Source: Anaerobutyricum faecale (GTDB lineage: Bacteria > Bacillota > Clostridia > Lachnospirales > Lachnospiraceae). Taken from it: 64,000 nt of DNA. The translations under genes and the position numbers were made by a program. The stretch's first letter is position 1. Each line of letters begins with the position of its first letter. Positions 44,735 to 53,912 of this stretch are shown here, piece by piece. Under the pieces are notes generated by a model. That model saw nothing but the letters and a program-made list of their open reading frames with translations. It did no database searches and was not told where the DNA came from. The stretch covers positions 28,164-92,163 of the forward strand of contig DWWR01000015.1 in the NCBI GenBank assembly GCA_019119645.1. Reading direction: 5' to 3'.

Positions 44735-45916
44735 ATGGGTATTAAAGAACGTTTATCAGGAAATGAGGCGGTAGCCACCGCCATGCGTCAGATCAACCCG
44801 GACGTTATGCCTGCGTATCCGATCACTCCTTCCACGGAGATTCCGCAGTATTTCACCAGTTTTGTGGCCAATGGTCAGGTAGACACAGAATTTATCCCGG
44901 TGGAAAGTGAACACAGCGCCATGAGCGCCTGCATCGGTTCCGAGGCCGCCGGCGCGAGAACCATCACCGCCACTTCCTCCTGCGGTCTTGCCCTCATGTG
45001 GGAAGTTTTAAATGTGGCAGCTTCCGACCGGCTTCCGATCTGCCTCGCCCTCGTAAACCGTGCGCTCTCCGGCCCGATCAACATCAACTGTGACCACTCC
45101 GACGCCATGGGCGCCAGGAATACCGGCTGGATCCAGATCTTCGCAGAAAATAACCAGGAAGCTTACGACAACATGATCCAGGCTTACCGCATCGCGGAAC
45201 ATAAAGACGTCATGCTCCCGATCATGGTCTGCCAGGACGGTTTTATCACCAGCCATGCAGTGGAAAACATTGAACTTCTGGAAGATGATGTGGTGAAAAA
45301 CTTCGTTGGTGAATACGAGCCGGAGCATTATCTTTTAAAGGACGGCGAAGCCATCGCCTACGGTCCATACGCCGTAACCAACTATGTCATGGAGGCCCGC
45401 CGGGCACAGATGCAGGGACTGCGCAATGCCAAACAGGTGGCTCTCGATGTGGCAGAAGAATTTGCCGCCATTTCCGGCAGAAAGTACGGTTTATTTGAAG
45501 AATACAGACTGGACGACGCCGACTACGCCATGGTACTGATCGGCTCCGCAGCAGGAACTGCCAAGGACACCGTCGATCAGCTCAGAGAGCAGGGGATCAA
45601 AGCCGGAATCCTGAAAATCCGTCTGTTCCGTCCGTTCCCGGCAGAAGAGATCGCCAAAGCGCTCTCCCATGTGAAATATCTGGCCATCATGGACAGGACC
45701 GAGGACTTTAACACCAACTGCGGACCTCTGGGCGCAGAGATCAAATCCGCTCTTTATAATAAAAATCTCCATCCGGCAGTCATCAACTACTGTTACGGTC
45801 TCGGCGGCCGCGATGTGACTGTGGAAAGCCTCACATCCGTGTTTGAAGATCTGATGCAGATCGAGAAAACTGGTGAAACCGGCGAGACTTACCGGTATTT
45901 ATCTGTCAGAGAATAG
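44735..45916 (+). CDS. porA: 2-oxoacid:ferredoxin oxidoreductase alpha subunit
   Basis: The 393-residue protein has the alpha-subunit N-terminus GNEAVATAMRQINPDVMPAYPITPSTEI and the ESEHSAMSACIGSEAAGARTITATSS segment that contacts thiamine diphosphate. The C-terminal KILRLFRPFPAEEI-type region (ILKIRLFRPFPAEEIAKAL) is typical. It forms the heterotetramer with PorB, PorC and PorD. Confidence 0.96.
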   Translation: MGIKERLSGNEAVATAMRQINPDVMPAYPITPSTEIPQYFTSFVANGQVDTEFIPVESEHSAMSACIGSEAAGARTITATSSCGLALMWEVLNVAASDRLPICLALVNRALSGPININCDHSDAMGARNTGWIQIFAENNQEAYDNMIQAYRIAEHKDVMLPIMVCQDGFITSHAVENIELLEDDVVKNFVGEYEPEHYLLKDGEAIAYGPYAVTNYVMEARRAQMQGLRNAKQVALDVAEEFAAISGRKYGLFEEYRLDDADYAMVLIGSAAGTAKDTVDQLREQGIKAGILKIRLFRPFPAEEIAKALSHVKYLAIMDRTEDFNTNCGPLGAEIKSALYNKNLHPAVINYCYGLGGRDVTVESLTSVFEDLMQIEKTGETGETYRYLSVRE

Positions 45917-45927
45917 GAGGAAAGGTC

Positions 45928-46857
45928 ATGGCTTATAATTTAAAACAGACTTTAAATAAAGAAGAAAGATTATCTCCCGGCCACAGAATGTGTGCCGGCT
46001 GCGGCGCTACCATTGCCGTAAGAAATGTACTGCGGGGTCTGCACGACGGTGATGAGGCTGTCATCACCTGCGCCACCAGCTGTCTGGAAGTCTCCTCTTT
46101 CATGTATCCATACACTGCATGGAAGGATTCTTTCATTCACGACGCCTTCGAAAACGCAGGCGCTACCTGCAGCGGCGTGGAAACTGCCTACCGCGCCTTA
46201 AAGAAAAAAGGCAAAGTCAAAAACACTCACAAATTCATCGCCTTCGGCGGAGACGGCGGTACCTATGATATCGGATTCCAGTCCCTTTCCGGCGCCATGG
46301 AACGTAACCACGACATGGTCTATGTCTGCTACGATAACGAAGCTTACATGAACACCGGTATCCAGCGTTCCTCCGCCACTCCGATGTACGCGGACACCAC
46401 CACCACTCCGGTGGGAACTGACTCCGAAGGAAAGACTCAGAACCGCAAGGATCTGGCTCAGGTCATCGCCGCCCATAACATTCCTTACGTGGCCCAGACA
46501 ACTTTTGTGAAAAACTTCAAGGACATCCACGTAAAATCCGAGAAGGCCATCTACACACCAGGCGCAGCCTTCTTAAATGTACTGGCACCATGTCCTCGTG
46601 GCTGGCGTTATGAAATGTCTGACATTCTCGAAATCTGTCAGCTGGCCGTGGATACCTGTTTCTGGCCGCTCTTCGAAGTCATCGACGGCGAATGGATCCT
46701 CAACTACGAACCGAAGAAAAAACTTCCGATCGAAGATTTTCTCCGCCCGCAGGGCCGTTTTAAACATCTGTTCAAACCGGGCAAAGAACACCTCATCGCT
46801 GACATTCAGGCAGAGGTTGACCGCCGCTGGGATGAGCTTTTGAAGCGGGCGAAGTAA
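45928..46857 (+). CDS. porB: 2-oxoacid:ferredoxin oxidoreductase beta subunit
   Basis: The 309-residue protein binds thiamine diphosphate through GDGGTYDIGFQSLSGAMERN and the following NEAYMNTG. CAGCGATIAVRN near the N-terminus and later Cys residues provide the proximal [4Fe-4S] cluster. It is the last gene of the operon. Its TAA stop overlaps the first two bases of repeat element B, with no separate terminator. Confidence 0.96.
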   Translation: MAYNLKQTLNKEERLSPGHRMCAGCGATIAVRNVLRGLHDGDEAVITCATSCLEVSSFMYPYTAWKDSFIHDAFENAGATCSGVETAYRALKKKGKVKNTHKFIAFGGDGGTYDIGFQSLSGAMERNHDMVYVCYDNEAYMNTGIQRSSATPMYADTTTTPVGTDSEGKTQNRKDLAQVIAAHNIPYVAQTTFVKNFKDIHVKSEKAIYTPGAAFLNVLAPCPRGWRYEMSDILEICQLAVDTCFWPLFEVIDGEWILNYEPKKKLPIEDFLRPQGRFKHLFKPGKEHLIADIQAEVDRRWDELLKRAK

Positions 46858-47530
46858 TTGGGATTTGTAAATCTCTTTGCAGCCTACAGAAGGCTGCTTT
46901 ACAGAAGACAAGTCATTGATAAAAGTTCTCCTCCTCCACTTCGGCAGGTTGTACTTGGCCTTATTTCATCAATATAATGCAGACACCTGCGCTCACAGTC
47001 GTCGTCAAACTATATCAATGACTTGTCTTCTCCAAATACAGTCTGCATGCATAAAGATTTACAAGAATCCTGTACCTTTGTAGCAAAGTAGAAGGCTGTG
47101 GCAGTTTTTGACCGTAATTTTTGCCTCTTAGTAGTGTCAACTGCTCTCCGTCACCTGATAAATCGCTACAGTCTTTGCACGTATCATTAAAAAAACAGAA
47201 GTGAAACCGATAACCCCGGCGGGCCAGCCACACAGGTACAGATTCGTCGGTTTGAATCAGGTAACTTTGCTATAATCCGGGTGATGCAGAAGGCAGGGAT
47301 TTGCGGCATAGTTTAGTGATGATAGAAAAACGTATCGGGGAAGATTGACGACGACTGTGAGCGCAGGCGTCGTATGACAAGTTATACAATAGGATAGTTA
47401 TCAGCCTGCCGAAGTGGAGGAGGAGACTTCCCTGACTGCGTTTTTCTATGATACATACAAAGCCGCAAATCCCGTCTGTCTAACCCATACCCGTATAATT
47501 TCAAAAACCACAGATTCAATCCGGCAAATT
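46856..47530. repeat. Twin-hairpin kissing-loop element, copy B
   Basis: This 675-bp unit is in the same orientation as copy A. The left stem pairs 46860-46881 with about 47048-47070; its inner arms AGAAGACAAGTCATTGATA and TATCAATGACTTGTCTTCT match exactly. Loop segments d (46922-46951) and e (46982-47006) are complementary to d' (47402-47429) and e' (47347-47371) in the right loop. The middle (about 47071-47245) differs completely from copy A. Compared with A, the inner stem changes at two base pairs with complementarity kept, and d has a T that still allows a G-U pair. The element touches the porB stop and overlaps the 3' end of the HD gene. Confidence 0.85.
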
Positions 47531-48058
47531 CCCACGCAATTCTTCATACGCCGCCAGATATTTTTCTTCCACTTCCTTTCGCGGCATTTCCTGAAACAGC
47601 GGCTTACTTTTGAGGCCCTCTCCCGGCTCTCCGCAGCCGACATTCATATAATGAAGAAACTCATAATACAAAAGAGTTTTGTCGATTTCTTTTACAATTT
47701 TTTCTTCCGCTGCTGTGGGCGTTCGTCCGGCAAATTTCCGGTAGATCATATCCAAAAGATAATCCTCCGCCTCCCGGTAGCCTTCCATGCGGGCTTTGAC
47801 CGGCTGGATAAAATCCCCCAGATAGGCCTCCGCTCCGTCGTGGAGCAGGCAGAACAGCTGGATCTGACGGGGCAGCTTTCTTGCTCTGGCTTCTTCCACA
47901 CACTCCAAACAGTGCTGCGCCACCGTATGTACCTCCGGAAAATGTCCGTTGGCCCGGCAGATCATGGACAGAGCGTGGGCGATATCTTCCATACGCACCT
48001 GCTCTGGTTTTGGGTCCAGCGGATCCATAAAAAGGCCTGTGTATGTCATGATGTTCAT
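47516..48058 (-). CDS. HD-domain phosphohydrolase
   Basis: The 180-residue protein has the HD metal residues in VAQHCLECVEEA and LLHDGAEAYLGDFIQPVK and a later EIDKTLLYYEF, resembling YfbR-type 5'-deoxynucleotidases and related HD proteins. Its ATG overlaps the ptuB stop (ATGA) and it has no ribosome binding site of its own, so it is translated by coupling or from ATG 48049. The last codons lie inside repeat element B. It could be a housekeeping nucleotidase that became joined to the defence genes, or an accessory effector. Confidence 0.85.
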   Translation of the reverse strand: MNIMTYTGLFMDPLDPKPEQVRMEDIAHALSMICRANGHFPEVHTVAQHCLECVEEARARKLPRQIQLFCLLHDGAEAYLGDFIQPVKARMEGYREAEDYLLDMIYRKFAGRTPTAAEEKIVKEIDKTLLYYEFLHYMNVGCGEPGEGLKSKPLFQEMPRKEVEEKYLAAYEELRGNLPD

Positions 48059-48714
48059 TTTCTTTTCCCCTCTATGCTATTGATTTTTTTATCCAGATAC
48101 CAGAGAACAATCCCTGCATACTCTCGTTTCTTTCCTTCTGTATCACGCCGGGAATATTTTTGTTTCATGGTCTGAAGCATTTTATAATTCCAATTTCCTT
48201 TCTGCTTTTCATGGCCAAGAGCCACAATCACACTATCAAGCACTGCTTTGCGATTTTGTTTCAGCAAATGGCCCTCACTGTTTAAATTCAGCGTCTCATT
48301 GAGATCTTTGTTGATGGCTGGATTATCTGAATAAATTTCTCCAGATTTTGTTCTGTACTTTATTTCTCTGATTTGCTGTATATTTTGGGGATTAATTGTA
48401 AGAATCTGATTTCCTTTATGCGTATCGCAAGTATCCCATTTTCCTTTCTGCCCGTCAATATGTCCTTCGCAGACCCCAAACATATTTTTGTAATCCAGCT
48501 TTTGACTCTCTGTCAATCTGTCTTCAGGATACCAATGCTCGATTTTCATATGATTTTCATCAATTCTTCTCATACAATACGCACACAATTTTCCCTGCTC
48601 ATCTAAAAGATGTTTTCGGATATCTTCTTTATTGCATCCGTCAAAATAAGCATACTTTCCTTTTTTATATGATGTAAGAGATGAGGGTTCTTTTCCTTTT
48701 TTTATATAAAGCAT
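48055..48714 (-). CDS. ptuB: Septu system HNH endonuclease PtuB
   Basis: The 219-residue protein has an HNH-type core CAYCMRRI...KIEHWYP (C44, C47, H60) and a second Cys/His segment (FGVCEGH, DTCDTHKG), as in PtuB-like nucleases. It starts 4 bp after ptuA. In Septu, PtuA ATPase and PtuB nuclease form a complex that cleaves DNA and stops phage replication. Its base composition is more AT-rich than the flanking genes, which suggests transfer. Confidence 0.87.
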   Translation of the reverse strand: MLYIKKGKEPSSLTSYKKGKYAYFDGCNKEDIRKHLLDEQGKLCAYCMRRIDENHMKIEHWYPEDRLTESQKLDYKNMFGVCEGHIDGQKGKWDTCDTHKGNQILTINPQNIQQIREIKYRTKSGEIYSDNPAINKDLNETLNLNSEGHLLKQNRKAVLDSVIVALGHEKQKGNWNYKMLQTMKQKYSRRDTEGKKREYAGIVLWYLDKKINSIEGKRK

Positions 48715-48718
48715 AGAA

Positions 48719-49990
48719 TTACTCCTCCAAAGCTGCGGTTTCTATTTCATAGCGTGTCCTCAACTTTGCGAGGATGGGATTCTGTGGCGCTGTGAGTTTT
48801 TCCAGATCATCTAATATTTTCCGTGCCTGTGAATAATTTTCTTCATCCATCTCATCACAGAATAGATCTATCACCTTCTGTATCTCTTCTGGTACTTCAT
48901 TTGTTTTCTGAAAATAATTAATTGAAGTATTCACATCAATCCCATAATGCGAATATCCATACTCAGGTTCTCCGTTTTCTATATCAATAATCCACACATT
49001 TTTTGCGGAAGCAAACAAAATGGGCGCATGTGTCGTCGCAATAAATTGCACATTGGGAAATACTTTTCTAAGGGCATCAATGACTTCCCACTGCCATTTG
49101 GGATGCAAATGCATATCCAGCTCATCAATCAGGACAACTCCATTGGTATCAGCAATCTTCTCCCCCAGGAACGGATTTAAAACAGCCATTCTGTAGGCAA
49201 TATCAAATACCATCCATATCAATGACTGAAAACCTGCGCTTAAATCCATCACCGGTAAAATCAATTCATTTTCCTGATACATCAGCTCTTCCATCTGCTT
49301 ATCATAAAAAATCCGGCATTCTTTGCCATAATTCATCTGTCTCATAAAATTGGAAACGGTTTTCTTTACTGCCTCGTATTCTGCAACAGGTTTCTCTTTT
49401 TGCCATGCGACCTGTTCCATTTTTACACACCAGTTCAGTAATAATTTTATATTGGAGGCTTCCTGCAAAGTATCTGTATAACCTACAGTTCTGACATATT
49501 TTTTATGAAAAATATTTTCAGATTTTTCTCTTTTCTGAGACCATACTCTGCTGGCCGCCTGATAGCACAAAACCGGAAGCTCACTTTCCTCATTATTGGA
49601 AAGTTCTTCAGCCATTTTTGCAATATTTCTCGGTGACAATGTACTCCTGGAAGCCTGAACGCTATTTCTTGTCCTTACCCAGGAAAAAATTTCCCCTGTT
49701 TCTTTAAAACATGCGTTCACAGCAACCTCAACTGGCACACAATATTTATAACTGCAGGAAGCATCTCCCACAGCGGTATACTGTTTCCTGATTTCATCTT
49801 TTGTAAAATGTCTGGTGGATACTCCGTCTATCCCTGCAATAAATCCTCCCAGCCCAACCGCCAGAGCTTCAAGAATAGAAGTTTTTCCTTTCCCATTTTC
49901 TCCTTTTATCAGATTAAATCCCGGCTGTAACTCCAGTCTCATGTTTTCAATGCCTTTAAAATTCTTTATTTCCACATCCGTCAAATACAC
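48719..49990 (-). CDS. ptuA: Septu system AAA/ABC-type ATPase PtuA
   Basis: The 423-residue protein has Walker A GENGKGKTS (residues 30-38), an ABC-like SAGFQSL signature, Walker B VVLIDELDMHLHP near residue 283 and the switch His in ATTHAPIL. This is the PtuA/OLD-like ATPase layout. I chose GTG 49990 because GGAGG lies 7 nt before it; longer in-frame starts have no ribosome binding site. It forms an operon with ptuB. The upstream ~100 bp is very AT-rich. Confidence 0.87.
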   Translation of the reverse strand: MYLTDVEIKNFKGIENMRLELQPGFNLIKGENGKGKTSILEALAVGLGGFIAGIDGVSTRHFTKDEIRKQYTAVGDASCSYKYCVPVEVAVNACFKETGEIFSWVRTRNSVQASRSTLSPRNIAKMAEELSNNEESELPVLCYQAASRVWSQKREKSENIFHKKYVRTVGYTDTLQEASNIKLLLNWCVKMEQVAWQKEKPVAEYEAVKKTVSNFMRQMNYGKECRIFYDKQMEELMYQENELILPVMDLSAGFQSLIWMVFDIAYRMAVLNPFLGEKIADTNGVVLIDELDMHLHPKWQWEVIDALRKVFPNVQFIATTHAPILFASAKNVWIIDIENGEPEYGYSHYGIDVNTSINYFQKTNEVPEEIQKVIDLFCDEMDEENYSQARKILDDLEKLTAPQNPILAKLRTRYEIETAALEE

Positions 49991-50121
49991 ATAACCACCT
50001 CCGGTACAATCTCCATCTAACATTCTTCTGACAAAACATACTATATTTATCAAAATTATATAATAATTTTTTCTCCTTAACAATACCAACCCTTACAGAC
50101 TCTGTCAGAAAAATTCCCATA

Positions 50122-50161
50122 TGGGAAAAATAACGCAGACAGCTTTCCGCCATCTGCGTTA
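50122..50161 (-). terminator. Terminator after leuS
   Basis: On the minus strand AACGCAGA (50160-50153) pairs with TCTGCGTT (50139-50132) and is followed by ATTTTTCCC. Confidence 0.7.
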
Positions 50162-50181
50162 TCCTCATTTGTCATTAATGA

Positions 50182-52593
50182 TTATTTCGCCACAATATTT
50201 ACGATTCTGCCCGGCACGTAGATTTCTTTACGGATGGTTCCGGTCAGTTTCTTGCCGAGGGCATCTTTTGCCTTGGCGAGAACGTCATCTTTATCGGCAT
50301 CTGCCGGGATGAAGATGGTGCAGCGGGTCTTTCCGTTGACCTGTACAGGAATCTCGATCTCGTCGTCCTTCATGGCATCCTCATCGTATTCCGGCCATGT
50401 CTGGTCGAATACGGAGTCGGTGTGGCCAAACTGCTCCCACAGCTCCTCTGCGATGTGCGGAGCGAATGGTGCGAGAAGAATGGTGTAAGTTTCCAGGGTG
50501 GTCTTATCCACGCCGCCTTTTTTGCTCAGCTCAATGAGCTTGTTGTTGTATTCCATGAAACCGCTGACAACAGTATTTAAGCTGAAGGAATTGAGACGGG
50601 TGGTGATATCATATACCAGTTTGTGACGTACTTTCACCAGCTCATCGGTCTCTGCCACATCTTTATCCTTGTTGTCCATGGCCATCTTCCAGAAACGGTT
50701 CAGGAAACGGTATACGCCGTCGATTCCCTTGTCATCCCACTCGGAATCCAGCTCTGGCGGTCCCACGAACAGCTCGTAAAGACGCAGGGAGTCACAGCCG
50801 TAATCTCTTACCAGGTCATCCGGGGAAACTACATTTCCTTTGGACTTACTCATCTTGATACCGTTCTTTCCGGTGATCATACCCTGGTTGAAGAGCTTCT
50901 TGAACGGCTCGTCGAAGTCGATCACTCCGATATCATATAAGAACTTCGTATAGAATCTGGAATATAACAGATGGAGCACCGCGTGTTCCACACCGCCGAT
51001 ATACATATCAACCGGCAGATATTTGTCTGCTTTTTCCTTGCTTACCAGCTCTTTATCATTCTTGTTATCCACATAACGCAGGAAGTACCAGGAAGAACCG
51101 GCCCACTGCGGCATGGTGTTGGTCTCTCTCTTCGCCGGAGCGCCGCAGCACGGACAGGTGGTGTTCACCCATTCCGGAATGTCTGCCAGCGGAGATTCTC
51201 CGGTTCCGGTCGGCTGATATTTCTCTACTTCCGGAAGCAGCAGCGGCAGCTCTTCTTCCGGTACAGGTACAGCGCCGCATTTCGGGCAGTGTACGATCGG
51301 GATCGGCTCGCCCCAGTAACGCTGACGGGAGAATACCCAGTCGCGAAGCTTATAGTTCACTTTCTTCTTACCGATGCCTCTCTCCTCGATCATGGCAGGC
51401 GCTTCTTTTTTCAACACAGCGGATTCCATGCCGTTCCACTCGCCGGAATTGATCATGGTTCCCAGAGCGTCAGTGTAAGCCTCTGTCATGTTCTCAATCT
51501 CTTTTCCGTCCTTGGCGATAACCTGAATGATCGGAATATTGAACTTCTTCGCAAACTCAAAGTCACGGTCATCATGGGCAGGCACGCACATGATGGCTCC
51601 TGTACCGTAATCTGCCAGTACATAGTCGGCCAGCCAGATTGGAATCCTGGCGCCGTTTAACGGATTGATGGCATAAGAACCTGTGAACACACCGGTCTTT
51701 TCCTTATCCTGCAGACGATCCACATTGGACTTCATGCTGGAATCAAAAATGTATTTTTCCACCGCTTCTCTGGTCTCATCGGTGGCCAGCTCTTTGGCCA
51801 GCGCATGTTCCGGAGCCAGGACCATGAAGGTTGCGCCGTAAAGAGTATCCGGTCTCGTGGTATATACGGTGATCTTATCTTCTCTTCCGTCTACCTGGAA
51901 ATCCACCTCAGCGCCATAGCTCTTGCCGATCCAGTCAGTCTGCATCTTTTTCACCTTTTCCGGCCAGTCCAGCTTGTCCAGGTCATTTAACAGACGATCT
52001 GCATATTTGGTGATGCGGAGCATCCACTGTTTTAAGTTCTTCTTGGTAACCGGGGAACCGCAGCGCTCGCAGCAGCCGTCCACAACTTCCTCGTTGGCAA
52101 GACCGGTCTTACAGGACGGACACCAGTTGATCGGCATCTCTTTTTCATAAGCCAGTCCGGCTTTGAACATTTTTACAAAGATCCACTGGGTCCATTTGTA
52201 GAAGCTTGGATCCGTGGTATTGACTTCCATATCCCAGTCATAAATGGCCGCAATCTCATTGATCTGGCGCTTGATGTTTTTGATATTCTGTTCTGTGGTA
52301 ATTTTCGGATGGGTTCCCATCTTGATGGCATAGTTCTCAGCCGGCAGACCGAATGCATCCCATCCCATCGGATGAATCAGATAATAGCCCTGAAGCATCT
52401 TATAACGGCTCCATACATCACTGATCACATATCCTCTCCAGTGTCCCACGTGAAGACCGCTTCCTGAAGGATACGGGAACATATCAAGACAATAATATTT
52501 CGGCTTCTTGCCGTCGTTGACATTAACGGGATGTTCCTCCCAGTTTTTACGCCATTTCTGCTCAATGGCTCTATGGTTATAAGGTGTTGCCAT
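50182..52593 (-). CDS. leuS: Leucyl-tRNA synthetase
   Basis: The 803-residue class I synthetase has the HIGH motif as GLHVGHWRG, KMSKS as GIKMSKSKGN, the CP1 editing domain and a four-Cys zinc knuckle (CPSCKTG with CCERCGS). It charges tRNA-Leu. ATG 52593 follows AGGAGG. The 68-bp gap upstream is too short for a T-box leader, so if one exists it lies elsewhere. Confidence 0.98.
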   Translation of the reverse strand: MATPYNHRAIEQKWRKNWEEHPVNVNDGKKPKYYCLDMFPYPSGSGLHVGHWRGYVISDVWSRYKMLQGYYLIHPMGWDAFGLPAENYAIKMGTHPKITTEQNIKNIKRQINEIAAIYDWDMEVNTTDPSFYKWTQWIFVKMFKAGLAYEKEMPINWCPSCKTGLANEEVVDGCCERCGSPVTKKNLKQWMLRITKYADRLLNDLDKLDWPEKVKKMQTDWIGKSYGAEVDFQVDGREDKITVYTTRPDTLYGATFMVLAPEHALAKELATDETREAVEKYIFDSSMKSNVDRLQDKEKTGVFTGSYAINPLNGARIPIWLADYVLADYGTGAIMCVPAHDDRDFEFAKKFNIPIIQVIAKDGKEIENMTEAYTDALGTMINSGEWNGMESAVLKKEAPAMIEERGIGKKKVNYKLRDWVFSRQRYWGEPIPIVHCPKCGAVPVPEEELPLLLPEVEKYQPTGTGESPLADIPEWVNTTCPCCGAPAKRETNTMPQWAGSSWYFLRYVDNKNDKELVSKEKADKYLPVDMYIGGVEHAVLHLLYSRFYTKFLYDIGVIDFDEPFKKLFNQGMITGKNGIKMSKSKGNVVSPDDLVRDYGCDSLRLYELFVGPPELDSEWDDKGIDGVYRFLNRFWKMAMDNKDKDVAETDELVKVRHKLVYDITTRLNSFSLNTVVSGFMEYNNKLIELSKKGGVDKTTLETYTILLAPFAPHIAEELWEQFGHTDSVFDQTWPEYDEDAMKDDEIEIPVQVNGKTRCTIFIPADADKDDVLAKAKDALGKKLTGTIRKEIYVPGRIVNIVAK

Positions 52594-52661
52594 TCTTCTT
52601 TCCTCCTGCATCACTATTTGTCATTCTGTTTTGTCATTCTTTACTGATTTTATCTCATTTC

Positions 52662-53501
52662 TTATTCTGCCGCCAGTACATTTTTCTTTACGGTAAATGT
52701 AACTTTCAAAGACTTTGTCAGCAGTGTCTTTGGATCAGTGACCGTGTAAGTCACTTTATATTTGCCCGGCTTTGCTGTGTCGACCTTTCCCCTGACCTTT
52801 ACATTCTCCAGCAGATCCGCCGTCGATGTGGTCCGGGATGTCACTTTGATCAGCTTCTTCAAAAACTTTTTGCTGGCCTTGCTCCCGTAAGCGAGCTTCG
52901 TGGAAGCGGACTTCTTAAGCTTAAGCTTCGGATAATACGGGTTTGCCGGATCCGGATCCGTCGGGTCCCATCCCGTCCTGCTGGCCGTGGAAATCTTCAG
53001 CTTCTTTCTGTCCGGTTTCTGCAGCTTCCTGGTATCGCCGATCACCACTTTGGTTCCCACACCGCAGTTATCATACAGCCACTTGGCATCAACCACCGCC
53101 AGACGGATACAACCATCGGACGCCTGAGTCCCCAGCTTATTGTATTCCTTTGTTTCCAGCTGATTCTTGCTGGTCCTGTAATACGGCACTGAGTGGAACA
53201 GATACGGTCCGTGTATCCTCATACAATACTGTCCGTATACGCCGCCGTAAAGCGCGTGCCAGCGCATCTTGCTCACCGTGGTATAAGTTCCCCGTATAGT
53301 GGAATAATTTCTTCCTGTGGAACAGTACATGGCCCGCACCACTTTGCCGCTCTTTGCATCGACCACATTGACAATGTTGGTCTTCCGGTTGACGTAAATT
53401 GTATACCGGCTGGCCGCCTCCGCGTCCATCCCGTGTCCGTACACAAACGCCGCCGCAAACAACAGCAGCACCGCCGCCATGACAGATCGTCGTATTTTCA
53501 T
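52662..53501 (-). CDS. Secreted L,D-transpeptidase (YkuD)
   Basis: The 279-residue product starts at ATG 53501 (AAAGGGAGAG upstream). It has a signal peptide, a YkuD catalytic domain (about 30-150) with the conserved RIHGPYLFHS and ASDGCIRL containing the nucleophilic Cys near residue 129, and a basic linker. A C-terminal DUF5011-like beta domain (TYTVTDPKTLLTKSL) completes it. It makes 3-3 crosslinks or attaches proteins in peptidoglycan, giving beta-lactam-insensitive crosslinking. Confidence 0.92.
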   Translation of the reverse strand: MKIRRSVMAAVLLLFAAAFVYGHGMDAEAASRYTIYVNRKTNIVNVVDAKSGKVVRAMYCSTGRNYSTIRGTYTTVSKMRWHALYGGVYGQYCMRIHGPYLFHSVPYYRTSKNQLETKEYNKLGTQASDGCIRLAVVDAKWLYDNCGVGTKVVIGDTRKLQKPDRKKLKISTASRTGWDPTDPDPANPYYPKLKLKKSASTKLAYGSKASKKFLKKLIKVTSRTTSTADLLENVKVRGKVDTAKPGKYKVTYTVTDPKTLLTKSLKVTFTVKKNVLAAE

Positions 53502-53756
53502 GAATCTCTCCCTTTCCTTCTGCCGCGCCGCCGCGGCTCTGACTCTCAATATTCCGCGGATATTCTTCCTGCGGCATATTGCTCAACACATTTTCTGAAT
53601 AATATGACTCTGTGCAGCAGCACATTTCTTCCCGACAGAAGATTTGCCAAATGGGAAATGAGACACTACACCAGGTATTATTATATAATTTTTCTCCCGT
53701 TTGTAAAGAAAAAGTTGTTGAAAAAGTGCCTGTAAACCCTCAAAAAACCTCATTTA

Positions 53757-53785
53757 TTGCCCTCTCCTTCAAAATGTGATATAGT
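53757..53785 (+). promoter_or_regulatory. Promoter of the VOC protein / PBP genes
   Basis: TTGCCC (53757-53762) and TATAGT (53780-53785) are 17 bp apart. The leader is ~120 nt. Confidence 0.5.
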
Positions 53786-53912
53786 AAACGGGACAAATCG
53801 AACATTTTTATTTTAAAAAAATCCAAAGGGGCTGACGCGGCATTTCATCCGACCGTTTCCCCGGCGGAATTTTTAAAGTAAAAATGAATGCAATGAACGA
53901 GGAGGCGTAATC

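Noticed and set aside
52594..52661. T-box leader for leuS
   Set aside because: The gap to the upstream gene is only 68 bp and has no T-box sequence or terminator.
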